Positions 51,576-61,182 of a stretch of DNA of 64,000 bases are shown here, in pieces. The stretch is from Maribacter forsetii DSM 18668 (lineage in GTDB: Bacteria; Bacteroidota; Bacteroidia; Flavobacteriales; Flavobacteriaceae). Where the stretch lies: contig NZ_JQLH01000001.1 of the NCBI RefSeq assembly GCF_000744105.1, positions 930,001 through 994,000 of the forward strand, written 5' to 3'. The notes under the pieces were generated by a model that was not told the DNA's origin, did not search any database, and was given only the letters and a program-made list of their open reading frames with translations. Position 1 is the stretch's first letter. Every line of letters begins with the position of its first letter. A program made the translations under genes and the position numbers.

Positions 51576-52361
51576 CTAAAGCGACTTCAATAATCCACCA
51601 TCAATAGGAATATTCGTTCCTGTAATATAAGCGGCGTTATCAGATGCTAAAAATGCAGCTAAATACCCATATTCTTTTGGGTCGCCAATTCGCTGCACCG
51701 CTACTCTAGATTCCATTTCTTTTCTTACCTGGCTTTGTTCAATACCTAATTGTTCCGCTTTTTTGGCATTAAGCTGCGCAATACGGTCTGTATCAAAATA
51801 ACCGGTGAGCACGTTATTTACTGTAATATTATATTTGCCAACATCGGTAGCTAAAGATTTTGCCCAAGTGACTACAGCAGCTCTAATAGAGTTAGATAGT
51901 GCCAAGTATGATAATGGTTCTTTTACAGAGACCGAAGCTACATTGATAATACGTCCCCAATTATTTTCTGTCATTGAATGCAAAGCCAATTCCGTGGTAA
52001 AGACCACGGTTTTAAATAGCAAATCAAATGCGGTTTGGTAGTCATCAACTTTTTTCTCTAAAGCACTACCTGCTGCCGGACCTTGGGTATTATTTACCAA
52101 TATATCTACCGTGTTGTTTTCAAAGTAGGTGCTTATTACCTGTTTGTAATCTTTGAAATTATTGAAATCTACGGCTAGGTATTGGTGTTGCTGCCCTTGG
52201 TCTGTAGGTAAGTCATTAACTATATGGTGTAATTTTTCTTCACTATGAGACATTAAGGTGACACTGGCACCACTTTCTGCTAATTGTTGCGCAATTGCTT
52301 TACCTATACCACCGCTACTACCACCAACTAATGCTTTTCTATTTTTTAAAGATATATTCAT
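51576..52361 (-). CDS. SDR-family oxidoreductase with altered active-site motif
   Basis: 261 residues. The cofactor loop GGSSGGIGKAIA (about 13-24) and NNTQGPAAG (NNAG-like, about 90-98) are clear. The catalytic serine region is INVASVSVKEP. The expected Tyr-x-x-x-Lys aligns with ALSNSIRAAVVTWAKSLA, where neither Tyr nor Lys is in place (Ser-x-x-x-Arg by alignment to YSASKAAV). This is the divergent LSNxxR type of SDR. It ends with GTNIPIDGG. Substrate unknown. The cupin gene lies 54 bp upstream on the same strand and is probably co-transcribed. Confidence 0.83.
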   Translation of the reverse strand: MNISLKNRKALVGGSSGGIGKAIAQQLAESGASVTLMSHSEEKLHHIVNDLPTDQGQQHQYLAVDFNNFKDYKQVISTYFENNTVDILVNNTQGPAAGSALEKKVDDYQTAFDLLFKTVVFTTELALHSMTENNWGRIINVASVSVKEPLSYLALSNSIRAAVVTWAKSLATDVGKYNITVNNVLTGYFDTDRIAQLNAKKAEQLGIEQSQVRKEMESRVAVQRIGDPKEYGYLAAFLASDNAAYITGTNIPIDGGLLKSL

Positions 52362-52415
52362 TTCTAATATTTTTAAATCAGGTAACTGAGCGTAGCCGAA
52401 GTTAATAACTAAATT

Positions 52416-52733
52416 CTAACGGTACTCTTCTCTTGTTGGGCTAAATACATCTAATAATTTACAAGGGGTCAAGGCAACGCCACTATGTTTTAAATGCGGG
52501 GCAATGACCACAATGTCGCCCGGGTAGTATATTTGGGTGTCGCCATCTAAGGTAAATTCAAATTCACCTTCCATTACATGCATGATCTGCTCGTTCATGT
52601 GCGCATGTTCAGGTACTGTGGCGCCTTTTTCAACATCCCAAAATGCCATACTCATGTTTTCAGAGTGTACCAATTTGCCATGTAGCCCTGGCATTATTTC
52701 TTTTGAGGGAATTGTAGCAAGATTCAATTTCAT
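52416..52733 (-). CDS. Small single-domain cupin
   Basis: 105 residues, one cupin barrel. Metal motif 1: PEHAHMNEQIMHVMEGEFEF (His, His, Glu; about residues 40-59). Motif 2: YPGDIVVIAPHLKHSG (about 69-84). It probably binds a metal and a small organic ligand. Placed before an SDR gene, it may act in the same minor catabolic or detoxifying step; the reaction cannot be named. Confidence 0.85.
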   Translation of the reverse strand: MKLNLATIPSKEIMPGLHGKLVHSENMSMAFWDVEKGATVPEHAHMNEQIMHVMEGEFEFTLDGDTQIYYPGDIVVIAPHLKHSGVALTPCKLLDVFSPTREEYR

Positions 52734-52830
52734 ATTACCTTCGGTTTAAGAACTAAAGATACTAGAAACACGTTCAATTTTAAAAAAGCTTTTTTAAAAT
52801 TTATTAGAGTGTAGCTTTTAAGATTTTTTA

Positions 52831-55005
52831 TTATTTGCCTTCATAATCCCACCCTACAACTACAAATTCGCAACGTCTGTTCCACTCATGGTCTTCTTCT
52901 GAACATGCATCTACAGTAGGGCAAACTACAATTGGTTGAGATTCTCCATAACCTTTAGATACAATTCTACCCGGTGCTATGCCGTTCTTCATTAAAAATT
53001 CTTTGGCAGAATCGGCTCTTTTTTGCGAGAGGCCTTTATTATAACCGCTATTACCCCTAATATCGGTATGCGTGCCAATTTCAATGATTATGCCCGGGTT
53101 TTTCTTCATAATATCGATAACGGTCTGTAAACGTTCTCTGGACTCTCTTCTTAGGTACCAAAGGCTATAATCAAAATGTATTTCTTCGGTCTGTATAACT
53201 GTGCGATCGCTCTCTTTTACTAAAGCTTCTTCTGTTTCTATGGCATCTGCTATTTTCTTCGCCAAAGCTTTCTTTGCTCTTGCTTTTTCAGCTGTACGTT
53301 CTTGTGTTAAACGTGCTGCTTCTTCAATGCTTTGTTTTTCTGCTATTAATGCCGCTTTTTTCTCTGCCTCTAGCTTTTTAGCGGCTAACTGTGTTGCACG
53401 TAGCTTTTCGGCTTCTTGTTTTTCTTGTAATGCCAGTGCTTCTGTTTTTTGTTTTTCTAGGATGGAATATAAGCTCATGGAAGCATCATGTTCGGCATTT
53501 CTTTCTTTTGTACTGCGGATGTTCTTGGCATTACCCTCATATCCGTTTTTCTCTGCTTTTACTTCGTAGGATGCTTCACAGACAATATTAAAATCAAACG
53601 CACCATTTTCTATGGTAATGCATGTGGCTATGACCTCGTTTTCTGCATTTGCTAAAGTTACCGTTGCATTGGCTAACGGTAGGGTAGTGGTGCGATCCGT
53701 AATAATACCGGTAATAAATTGTTCACAATCTTCAATTGATAATTCTTTAGTTACGCTAAAACTGTAGATGTCATCGCTACCCTTACCAGATGGTCTGTTA
53801 CTTGCAAAATAGCCGGATGCATTATCAGTATTCAATACATATGAGAAATCATCATAACCACTGTTCACTGGTAATCCTAAATTATCCGGATGCTGAAATG
53901 TTCCCTTCTCGTTTTTTGAAACAAAGACATCTAGAAGTCCGAAACCTGGGTGACCGTTCGATGAAAAGTAAAGTGAATTATCTGAAGCTATAAATGGGAA
54001 TTGTTCCTTCTTGTCCGTATTGATCTCACTGCCTAAATTAACGGGAGTGCTAAATGTATTATCGGCTTGCAGGCTTGTTTCATAAATATCGAAAGAACCG
54101 AATCCGCCTGGTCTATCCGAAGAAAAATATAATTTTGTGCCATCAGCACTTAAAGCTGGGTGCTCATTAGAATAATCGTCACTATTGAATGAGAGCTCGG
54201 TAATATTCTTCCATTCGTCATCAATTAAACTAGCGCTGTATATCTTTAAATTAGACACCTTTTTGTCATCGGTTTTACGCTTACCATGGTTATAGTTGTT
54301 ACGAGTGAAATACATGGTGTTTCCGTCGGGTGAAATCGTAAAAGAACCTTCGTGTAATTTTGTATTGATCGTATTTGATAGGCTTGTACTAATACTATCG
54401 CCCAGTTGTTCTTGATCTTTTGGGTGTGTATAAATATCAAGATACTGCTGATTGTTCCACCGGTATGTTTTTGAAGCTGTTTTTTTATGTGCTGCGGTGT
54501 ACCAAATAGCATCACCTACCTGCATTGCCCCAAATTCTGATGTGGTCGTATTTAGATTACTGTTTGCAATAGCGAAACGATTACCGATCGCTTTTACATT
54601 TTCTAGGTATATATTCTCTTCTTTTAGTTGCTGCAACCTTTCCGTACTACCTTCTTTGGTGTAATAATCAAAAAATACCTGCGCGGCTTCGTCATATTCG
54701 CCAATAGCTTTCAAAGACTGGTTCAGCTTAAAATAATACTGCTCATTTACCGTATCGCCATAATTGGAAATAAGGTAGCGGTACCAACGTGCCGATGCTT
54801 TTAAATCAAAAGTATGGTAATAGCTATCTGCCAAATTTTTCACGACCAAGCTGCTCTTGTTGCTAGGTAACGCCGCTTCGTACAAGGCAATGGCATCTGC
54901 ATAGTATTTCTTTTCAAATAGGTCGTTTGCACGTTTTAAGTCTTGTGACCAGGTCGTTTGAAATATTCCTAGAAATAGGATGATGTAAATATGTAAGTTT
55001 TTCAT
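52831..55005 (-). CDS. OmpA-family protein with TPR and PD40 repeats (T9SS-associated)
   Basis: 724 residues from MKNLHIYIILFLGIFQ; the frame runs on to 55032 but would overlap porP. The signal peptide ends TTWSQ. TPR-like helices (about 20-130) come first. PD40/WD40-like beta-propeller repeats follow (TISPDGNTMYFTRN, LSADGTKLYFSSDRPGG, about 200-420). Next are a CarboxypepD-like domain (ITGIITDRTTTLPLANATV, about 430-515), an Ala/Lys/Glu coiled coil, and a C-terminal OmpA domain (IEIGTHTDIRGNSGYNKGLSQ, about 640-660) that binds peptidoglycan. It starts 1 bp after the porP stop. In this triad it should tie a surface adhesin system to the cell wall. Confidence 0.92.
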   Translation of the reverse strand: MKNLHIYIILFLGIFQTTWSQDLKRANDLFEKKYYADAIALYEAALPSNKSSLVVKNLADSYYHTFDLKASARWYRYLISNYGDTVNEQYYFKLNQSLKAIGEYDEAAQVFFDYYTKEGSTERLQQLKEENIYLENVKAIGNRFAIANSNLNTTTSEFGAMQVGDAIWYTAAHKKTASKTYRWNNQQYLDIYTHPKDQEQLGDSISTSLSNTINTKLHEGSFTISPDGNTMYFTRNNYNHGKRKTDDKKVSNLKIYSASLIDDEWKNITELSFNSDDYSNEHPALSADGTKLYFSSDRPGGFGSFDIYETSLQADNTFSTPVNLGSEINTDKKEQFPFIASDNSLYFSSNGHPGFGLLDVFVSKNEKGTFQHPDNLGLPVNSGYDDFSYVLNTDNASGYFASNRPSGKGSDDIYSFSVTKELSIEDCEQFITGIITDRTTTLPLANATVTLANAENEVIATCITIENGAFDFNIVCEASYEVKAEKNGYEGNAKNIRSTKERNAEHDASMSLYSILEKQKTEALALQEKQEAEKLRATQLAAKKLEAEKKAALIAEKQSIEEAARLTQERTAEKARAKKALAKKIADAIETEEALVKESDRTVIQTEEIHFDYSLWYLRRESRERLQTVIDIMKKNPGIIIEIGTHTDIRGNSGYNKGLSQKRADSAKEFLMKNGIAPGRIVSKGYGESQPIVVCPTVDACSEEDHEWNRRCEFVVVGWDYEGK

Positions 55006-55006
55006 T

Positions 55007-55960
55007 TTAGTAGAATCTAGGAGATTTATCATAGCCTTTTTTGAGTCCCCAAAGGTCTAGGTTGAACAGCACAAAAATTTCGTGTGATCCATTATTGAAT
55101 GCGCCTAAATTAGACAAGGTGTAATCATAAGCATAGCCTATTCTAACAGAAGGTATGACAGCAATATTGAACATGGCATTAACAGAGTCATCTATTCTGT
55201 AAGATACACCTCCTTCAAAACGATTATTGAACAGTGCGTTGAAAGATACATCTGCCGTAATAGGTGCGCCCGATACTATTTTGGTCAATACAGACGGCTT
55301 TAGTTTTAATTTTGGATTGATGTCAAATACATAACCTGCCATACCAAAAAGGTGAATGGCTTCTGAGCCAATGCGGTTTAAACCATCTCTATTTTCTAAA
55401 TGTTTGGAGGTCAGTAAATTTGGAATAGACAGACCTGCGTAGAACTTATCTCTGTTATAAAATGCACCTATACCCACATTTGGGAAGGTATTGTTCATAT
55501 TTTCATTAAAGGCAGGATCATCTTGAACTTCTGGTAGCCTGAATCCGTTAAAATTGGTCTCGAAAGTAGTGATACCTCCTTTTAATCCTAAACTTAAATT
55601 ACTTTGCTCATCTAGCTTAAGGATATAAGCAAAATCAACATAGATATTATTTTCTTTCAACGAACCGTCGCCAATATCATCTGATATAATAGATGCACCC
55701 ATTTCAATTTTTTCCGATAACGGAGTATGTGCAAAAAAGGTCAGCGTTTTTGGTGAGCCAATAGCATTTTCCCATTGGGTTCTGTATAGCGTACCAAAAT
55801 TGAGCATGCCTGGTTCATTGGTCGTGTAAGCAGGGTTGACCACATTCATGTTATACATATATTGTGTATACTGCGGGTCTTGCTGTGCCTGCGTTTTTAA
55901 AAGGAACAAAAGCATAAGGATGCAAATACCCCAAGGTGTGTTTATTAATTTCTTGTGCAT
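55007..55960 (-). CDS. PorP/SprF-family type IX secretion outer-membrane protein
   Basis: 317 residues. Signal peptide ending LKTQAQ (about 25), then the family start QDPQYTQYMYNMNVVNPAY and LYRTQWENAIGSPKTLTF. The beta-barrel ends EIFVLFNLDLWGLKKGYDKSPRFY. SprF proteins are needed to secrete or attach the adhesin encoded next to them (SprB-type proteins). The adhesin-like gene ends 3 bp upstream and the OmpA gene starts 1 bp downstream. Confidence 0.95.
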   Translation of the reverse strand: MHKKLINTPWGICILMLLFLLKTQAQQDPQYTQYMYNMNVVNPAYTTNEPGMLNFGTLYRTQWENAIGSPKTLTFFAHTPLSEKIEMGASIISDDIGDGSLKENNIYVDFAYILKLDEQSNLSLGLKGGITTFETNFNGFRLPEVQDDPAFNENMNNTFPNVGIGAFYNRDKFYAGLSIPNLLTSKHLENRDGLNRIGSEAIHLFGMAGYVFDINPKLKLKPSVLTKIVSGAPITADVSFNALFNNRFEGGVSYRIDDSVNAMFNIAVIPSVRIGYAYDYTLSNLGAFNNGSHEIFVLFNLDLWGLKKGYDKSPRFY

Positions 55961-55963
55961 GGG

Positions 55964-58816
55964 TTATCTGTTTAAGTATAAGCGACCTTGAATAGGTTCT
56001 GAATTGCCTTTGTTGTAATTGATGATATAGAAATAGACTCCGTTGGGTGCTGTTGAAGAACCATTTCTTCCATTCCACGCTGGGTTGTTTATATCACCTT
56101 TGAATAAACTGGTTCCGTATCTGTTCAATATTTCCAATGTAAAATTGGGGAATATGGTTTCTATATTCGGAATGAAAAAAGTATCGTTTCTGCCATCGGC
56201 ATTTGGTGAAAATCCGTCAGGTATAAAAAAGTCATAATTTTCGGGATCACAATCACTGAAATCTATAGTGATAGGAACACGTGTTGCAGAAGAACATCCG
56301 GTAACGGAATTATAATTCTCGGCGTAGTACGTAGTATCTGGTACTAAAGGGATATCATCTGTAAGTGCCGTACCACCGCTTTCGGTTATAAACCAAAATA
56401 CTTCATTTTCCGTTTCGTTTTCTAATGCTCTTAAGGCTATAACCGTAGGGTCATCTAAACCACAAACAGATAATATATCTGAAGAAATAGCTGTTGGTGC
56501 CACGGTTATTACGGTTGGGGTAATTTCTAATCGCTCTGTACTCGTACAACCACCGCTGTTGGTAGATGCAAAATAGGTTTGACCATCAACAAGAATTGTA
56601 GCATTGTCTAATTCACTACCGCCGGAGAGAGCGTCAAACCAAGTAACAGAGTTACCAGAAACGACCGATATTTCGATATTTGCCAGAGTCGGGCTAGTTT
56701 CTGCGCAGAATAATGGGTTATCATCTATGGTTGTTGGCGCATCAGGATTGCTAAAATTAACAGTTATCTGAACCCGTTCAGTGCCTTCGCAATTGGTAAG
56801 TGGATCGCTATTGGTTACAAAATAATTTTCACCATCAATAAGCTCAGTAGAGATAGGTAGAATATTGGTATCCGTATCAGTATCGTAAAATAAGATATCG
56901 CCAGTTGCGGTAACATTAATATCCATTAGTGTTGGGGTTCCATCAAAATCACTCAGACAAAAAGTCTGACTGGCATCAGCTGTGGGAGCTTCTGGCACTC
57001 CGCCTCTTGAGAAATTTTCACTCTCCTCGAACTCAAAATCTAATCGGCAGGGCGTAGTATCATTTTGAATGCTTCGTACACTAGCGGTATAATTACCAAT
57101 TGGCAACGCATCTACATCTATTTGGTATGCTGCAGTACCACCTGTGAAATTAATGGTGTTGGTCGTCAACACCGTATTGGAACCTAACTCAGTAACATCA
57201 TAAGTAATGGTGTAGGTGCCATCTGGTAGAATTGGTGCATCAACAAGCACATCTATTTGTGTGGCATCGCAATTATTATCTATGATCAAATCTAGTTGAA
57301 TAGCATCTGGTAACGGAGTTACCGTAATGGTATCTGTAATTGGACAACTAGTGGCGTAGATATCGCTTATTGTAGGTCTAATTCCATAATCTCCACCTTC
57401 CGTAAAATTACTTCCGGGAACAATGAACGTAGCTGCACCATTGGTAAACTCAAGTTCAAACGCATCTGAAGTAATTGTAGATCCATCAGGATTAGTAATC
57501 GTATATGCTGTAGTAAAGTTTCCATTAGCTAAATTACCATTGGTGTCAAGAATTTCAATCACCTGAATGGTATTGTCATTATCAACACAGATATCTTCTG
57601 CGCTAACAGATGAGCTTGTAACCAAGAACGTAGTTGGTGGCACAACAACTCTATCACAAACAGCTCGTGGGGGAGTAACACTGGTTATGCCAATAATTTC
57701 AAGAGTTACTTCTTGATTTAAGGGTACTAAAGAAGGATTGACAATAAAATCTCCATTTCCGTTAGCTAATGTTGCGGGTGAATCGCCAATGGAACCATCT
57801 ATGGTATACTGAATTAAAAAATCACCATTGTGCAATAGCGTATCATCGTAAACTAGATCAACAACATAGTCTTCGCCAGCACATATATCATCTGCGGTAA
57901 TAGTACCGTGTAGCACAGGTAAAATACTAATGCTTATTTCGGTCTCTCTTTTTTCGCACACTGGGTGACTAGGGAAAACTGTATAAATGAACGTGAAATC
58001 TGCATAACCAAAATTATCATACATTTCTTGAATGTTAATGACTGAATCGTTGAGGTCACTTAATTGATTGGTGCCATTTTCCGTCCAAGTTCCATTTGGG
58101 TCTTCACCTACCAATTGGTCGCTAAGATCAAATGCGGTATAAGCGGATAAATCATCATCTGCACAGAAGGTAAGACCAAAAGCATTACCTGCATTTGGTG
58201 GTGGATGCACTTCTAAAATTACTGTTGATGTTCTTTCTAAGCAACTATCAACATCTGGTACGGTATACGTAAAATTATATATTCCGGGTCCTGCCATTTG
58301 GGCATTGAAGATATTATCTTCTAACTGACCTGTAAATGTACTAGGGTCTTCTTCCCAAAGGCCATTGAAATCTTGAACTTTTCCGTCTACATTACTTCCT
58401 AAAAATCCGTGTAAGTTTACACTAGGGTCATCACCACAGGCATTGGCGCTACCATCAATATTATCTTCGCCAGGGTAACCACCTAAAGTTATGTTTACGG
58501 TAGCAGTTTCATTACAATCTGTATTGGTATATACAAAGGAGTGTGTTCCATAGTTATTAATACGCCATAAATCAACGATTCCCGTACTTTGGTTTAAAGC
58601 ATAGAAGTTTTCTGGATTTGTGGTTGACCATGTTCCGCCAGCGGTAGGTGAGCCACCTAGTCTTGGAAATAAGGCAAAGTTACGGTTGGTGTCATCTGCA
58701 TCTTTTTCACAGACTACAACGCTAGCATCATTTCCTGCGCATTGTGCTTTGACCAAGTTTGAGAAACCAAGCGTAAAAAACACAATGGCTAAGAACCTAA
58801 TTTTTAATTTATTCAT
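55964..58816 (-). CDS. Secreted adhesin-like protein with gliding-motility C-terminal domain
   Basis: 950 residues. Signal peptide ending LVKAQ (about 24). A chain of Ig-like beta domains follows, with repeated Cys, Pro and Thr patterns (TVNITLGGYPGEDN, ILEVHPPPNAGN, FCADDDLSAYTAFD, FCAETSPTLANI). The type B CTD (gliding motility-associated) starts at FIPDGFSPNADGRNDTFFIP (about 862) and ends PNGVYFYIINYNKG...LYLNR. Such domains send proteins through the type IX system. The protein is the likely cargo of the PorP/SprF encoded next to it. Confidence 0.93.
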   Translation of the reverse strand: MNKLKIRFLAIVFFTLGFSNLVKAQCAGNDASVVVCEKDADDTNRNFALFPRLGGSPTAGGTWSTTNPENFYALNQSTGIVDLWRINNYGTHSFVYTNTDCNETATVNITLGGYPGEDNIDGSANACGDDPSVNLHGFLGSNVDGKVQDFNGLWEEDPSTFTGQLEDNIFNAQMAGPGIYNFTYTVPDVDSCLERTSTVILEVHPPPNAGNAFGLTFCADDDLSAYTAFDLSDQLVGEDPNGTWTENGTNQLSDLNDSVINIQEMYDNFGYADFTFIYTVFPSHPVCEKRETEISISILPVLHGTITADDICAGEDYVVDLVYDDTLLHNGDFLIQYTIDGSIGDSPATLANGNGDFIVNPSLVPLNQEVTLEIIGITSVTPPRAVCDRVVVPPTTFLVTSSSVSAEDICVDNDNTIQVIEILDTNGNLANGNFTTAYTITNPDGSTITSDAFELEFTNGAATFIVPGSNFTEGGDYGIRPTISDIYATSCPITDTITVTPLPDAIQLDLIIDNNCDATQIDVLVDAPILPDGTYTITYDVTELGSNTVLTTNTINFTGGTAAYQIDVDALPIGNYTASVRSIQNDTTPCRLDFEFEESENFSRGGVPEAPTADASQTFCLSDFDGTPTLMDINVTATGDILFYDTDTDTNILPISTELIDGENYFVTNSDPLTNCEGTERVQITVNFSNPDAPTTIDDNPLFCAETSPTLANIEISVVSGNSVTWFDALSGGSELDNATILVDGQTYFASTNSGGCTSTERLEITPTVITVAPTAISSDILSVCGLDDPTVIALRALENETENEVFWFITESGGTALTDDIPLVPDTTYYAENYNSVTGCSSATRVPITIDFSDCDPENYDFFIPDGFSPNADGRNDTFFIPNIETIFPNFTLEILNRYGTSLFKGDINNPAWNGRNGSSTAPNGVYFYIINYNKGNSEPIQGRLYLNR

Positions 58817-59010
58817 TAATAGGGGGTTGGTTGTTGAATACCTTAATAGATGTTAAAGGTATTTCCGGTTGTATTTGTAGGAAATTATATGTTGTGAAAA
58901 CACCATAATGTAAGGTGAATACTACTAAACATGATAAAAAGTGTTAAAAATTAACGTATTTCGTCGATGATAATGCCGCTTTTTAAGGGATTTGCTAAGC
59001 TCTAGTTTTG

Positions 59011-59050
59011 TTGGAATTGGAAAATAGTAAATGCACAATACGTATCTTTG
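59011..59050 (+). promoter_or_regulatory. Candidate promoter of mpl
   Basis: TATCTTTG (59043-59050) matches the -7 consensus, with TTGG at 59017-59020 as a possible -33 element, 22 bp upstream. The ATG is 18 bp after the -7 box. Confidence 0.58.
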
Positions 59051-59067
59051 CCACCTAAAATTTAGTA

Positions 59068-60423
59068 ATGCGAATACATTTTATTGCAATAGGAGGAAGT
59101 GCCATGCACAATTTAGCGTTGGCTCTAGAACATAAAGGATATGTTATTACAGGTAGTGACGACGTTATTTTTGAACCTTCTAAATCTAGATTAGCGGCAA
59201 AAGGATTACTACCCGAAGAGTTTGGCTGGTTTCCTGAAAAAGTAACAAGTAATGTAGATGCTATTGTATTGGGTATGCATGCCAAAGCAGATAACCCAGA
59301 ATTGCTAAAAGCCCAAGAATTGGGAATCACTATTTACTCTTACCCAGAATTTTTATACGAGCAATCTAAAAATAAAACCCGAGTAGTTATTGGTGGTAGC
59401 CATGGTAAAACAACCATTACCTCAATGATCCTTCATGTACTTAACTTTAATGATATTGAGGTAGATTATATGGTAGGGGCACAATTAGATGGTTTTGATA
59501 GAATGGTGCACCTTACCGAGGATAATGATTTTATCGTGCTAGAAGGTGATGAGTACTTATCGTCCCCAATAGACCGCAGACCTAAATTTCATTTATACAA
59601 ACCTAATATTGCTTTGTTAAGTGGTATCGCTTGGGATCATATTAATGTTTTTCCCACTTTTGAGAATTACGTAGAGCAGTTTAAAATATTCGTTGATAGT
59701 ATCGTTAATGGTGGTTCTATAACTTATAATATAGAAGACGAAACAGTAAAAGAGATTGTTGAAGCATCTGAAAATGCCATTAGAAAATTACCGTATACCA
59801 CACCTGAATATAGTGTAGAAGAAGGGGAAACGCTGTTGGAAACAAATGAAGGACCAATGCCCATTGAGGTTTTTGGGAAACATAACCTAAGCAATTTGGC
59901 AGGAGCAAAGTGGATTTGCCAAAACATGGGAGTTGACGAGGATGATTTTTACGAAGCTATTGCCACTTTTAAAGGTGCGTCTAAACGTTTAGAAAAAATA
60001 GCAGAAGGTAATTCAAGTATCGCCTATAAAGATTTTGCACACTCCCCAAGTAAAGTAGCTGCTACTACAAAAGCGGTGAAAGAGCAATACCCAAATAGAA
60101 AACTGATAGCTTGTTTAGAGTTGCACACGTACAGCAGTTTTAACCCTGAGTTCTTAAAGGAATACAAAGGTGCATTAGATGCCGCTGATGAAGCAGTTAT
60201 TTTCTTCTTGCCAGAATCTGTAGCTATTAAGAAGTTAGAAGCCGTTACTCCAGAACAAATTTCAGAAGCTTTTCAAAGAAAAGACCTAAAGATTTTTACC
60301 GATGCAGCTTCGTTTCATGAATACCTAGAGAGTCAGGCGTACGATAATACCACATTGTTACTTATGAGTTCAGGTAATTATGGCGGATTCGATTTGAAGA
60401 GATTTCAAGAGTTGATGGGTTAA
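59068..60423 (+). CDS. mpl: UDP-N-acetylmuramate:L-Ala-gamma-D-Glu-meso-DAP ligase
   Basis: 451 residues, Mur ligase family. The N-terminal UDP-binding part starts RIHFIAIGGSAMHNLALAL, the sequence typical of Mpl. The ATP loop is IGGSHGKTTITSM (about 107-119). The centre has LEGDEYLSSPIDRRPKF and SGIAWDHINVFP. It joins recycled tripeptide to UDP-MurNAc, bypassing MurC, MurD and MurE. It stands alone with its own promoter. Confidence 0.95.
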   Translation: MRIHFIAIGGSAMHNLALALEHKGYVITGSDDVIFEPSKSRLAAKGLLPEEFGWFPEKVTSNVDAIVLGMHAKADNPELLKAQELGITIYSYPEFLYEQSKNKTRVVIGGSHGKTTITSMILHVLNFNDIEVDYMVGAQLDGFDRMVHLTEDNDFIVLEGDEYLSSPIDRRPKFHLYKPNIALLSGIAWDHINVFPTFENYVEQFKIFVDSIVNGGSITYNIEDETVKEIVEASENAIRKLPYTTPEYSVEEGETLLETNEGPMPIEVFGKHNLSNLAGAKWICQNMGVDEDDFYEAIATFKGASKRLEKIAEGNSSIAYKDFAHSPSKVAATTKAVKEQYPNRKLIACLELHTYSSFNPEFLKEYKGALDAADEAVIFFLPESVAIKKLEAVTPEQISEAFQRKDLKIFTDAASFHEYLESQAYDNTTLLLMSSGNYGGFDLKRFQELMG

Positions 60424-60676
60424 GGGGAATTACGAAGTAATAAGTACGAGGTTCAAAGTAATAAGTATTAAGTATTAAGTAAAAAGTACTAGGTACAAAG
60501 TTGGAATAGAGAAAATAGAGTAAAGAGTATTAAGTACAAAGTACTAAGTCTTTTTGAGCTTGAATTTGAGTTTGTCCTTTGAATTTTTTTGAACTTGAAC
60601 TTGACTTTTGAGCTTGAATTTGTTTTTTTCCAACAATTAACAACCAACAATTAACAACCAACAACCAACAACTAAA
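60424..60676. repeat. Low-complexity spacer with three repeat types
   Basis: First variants of AAGTAYTAAGTA (60435-60550), then TTGAACTTGA-type hexamers (about 60555-60625), then repeats of CAACAATTAACAAC and CAACCAACAA up to the DUF1569 stop. No gene. Confidence 0.72.
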
Positions 60677-61120
60677 TTACACTCCAAATTGTTTCAAATG
60701 ATGGTCTAAATGTTTGTATTGCATTTGTCCCCATTGCTCTTTTGTAAATGGTCCGAATGCAGGGTGCGGATACCATTCTTTGCGATCACGAACTTCATAA
60801 AAATCATTCACTAAAGTTTTAAGAGTTTCATGTTCGGTACTGAATACCTTATCTTCTTTTGTTTTTAGTTGAGGTGCAGTCGGTAAATTTTTACGCCATG
60901 GTTTATCATTATATAAAGACTTTTTAAAGAACGTTTTTACGAACCAATTGCCTTTAGAAGTATTGGGTGTATTCTTAATTGCTAATTTTAATGGATACTG
61001 ACAATGCCACACCATTTGCCCAACGGTCATTTTACCCCAACCTTTCTCAGAGGTTTCTGAGAGTTGCTCAATTCTACCTTTAATTTCTTGGTATGCCTCT
61101 TCGTTTAATATCGATTTCAT
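60677..61120 (-). CDS. DUF1569 (DinB-like fold) protein
   Basis: 147 residues. The pattern KMTVGQMVWHCQYPLKLAI (about 30-48), FFKKSLYNDKPWRKNLPTAPQL, HPAFGPFTKEQWGQMQYKHLDHHLKQFGV fits DUF1569. The conserved His residues (HCQ near residue 39, KHLDHHL near 139) could bind a metal, as in DinB/YfiT proteins, whose members include thiol transferases. Actual function unknown. Confidence 0.86.
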   Translation of the reverse strand: MKSILNEEAYQEIKGRIEQLSETSEKGWGKMTVGQMVWHCQYPLKLAIKNTPNTSKGNWFVKTFFKKSLYNDKPWRKNLPTAPQLKTKEDKVFSTEHETLKTLVNDFYEVRDRKEWYPHPAFGPFTKEQWGQMQYKHLDHHLKQFGV

Positions 61121-61182
61121 GGTTGGTTTTTTAATTGATGTATAAATTTACCATAAAATAATTTGTTCTGTATCTTTAGCCA

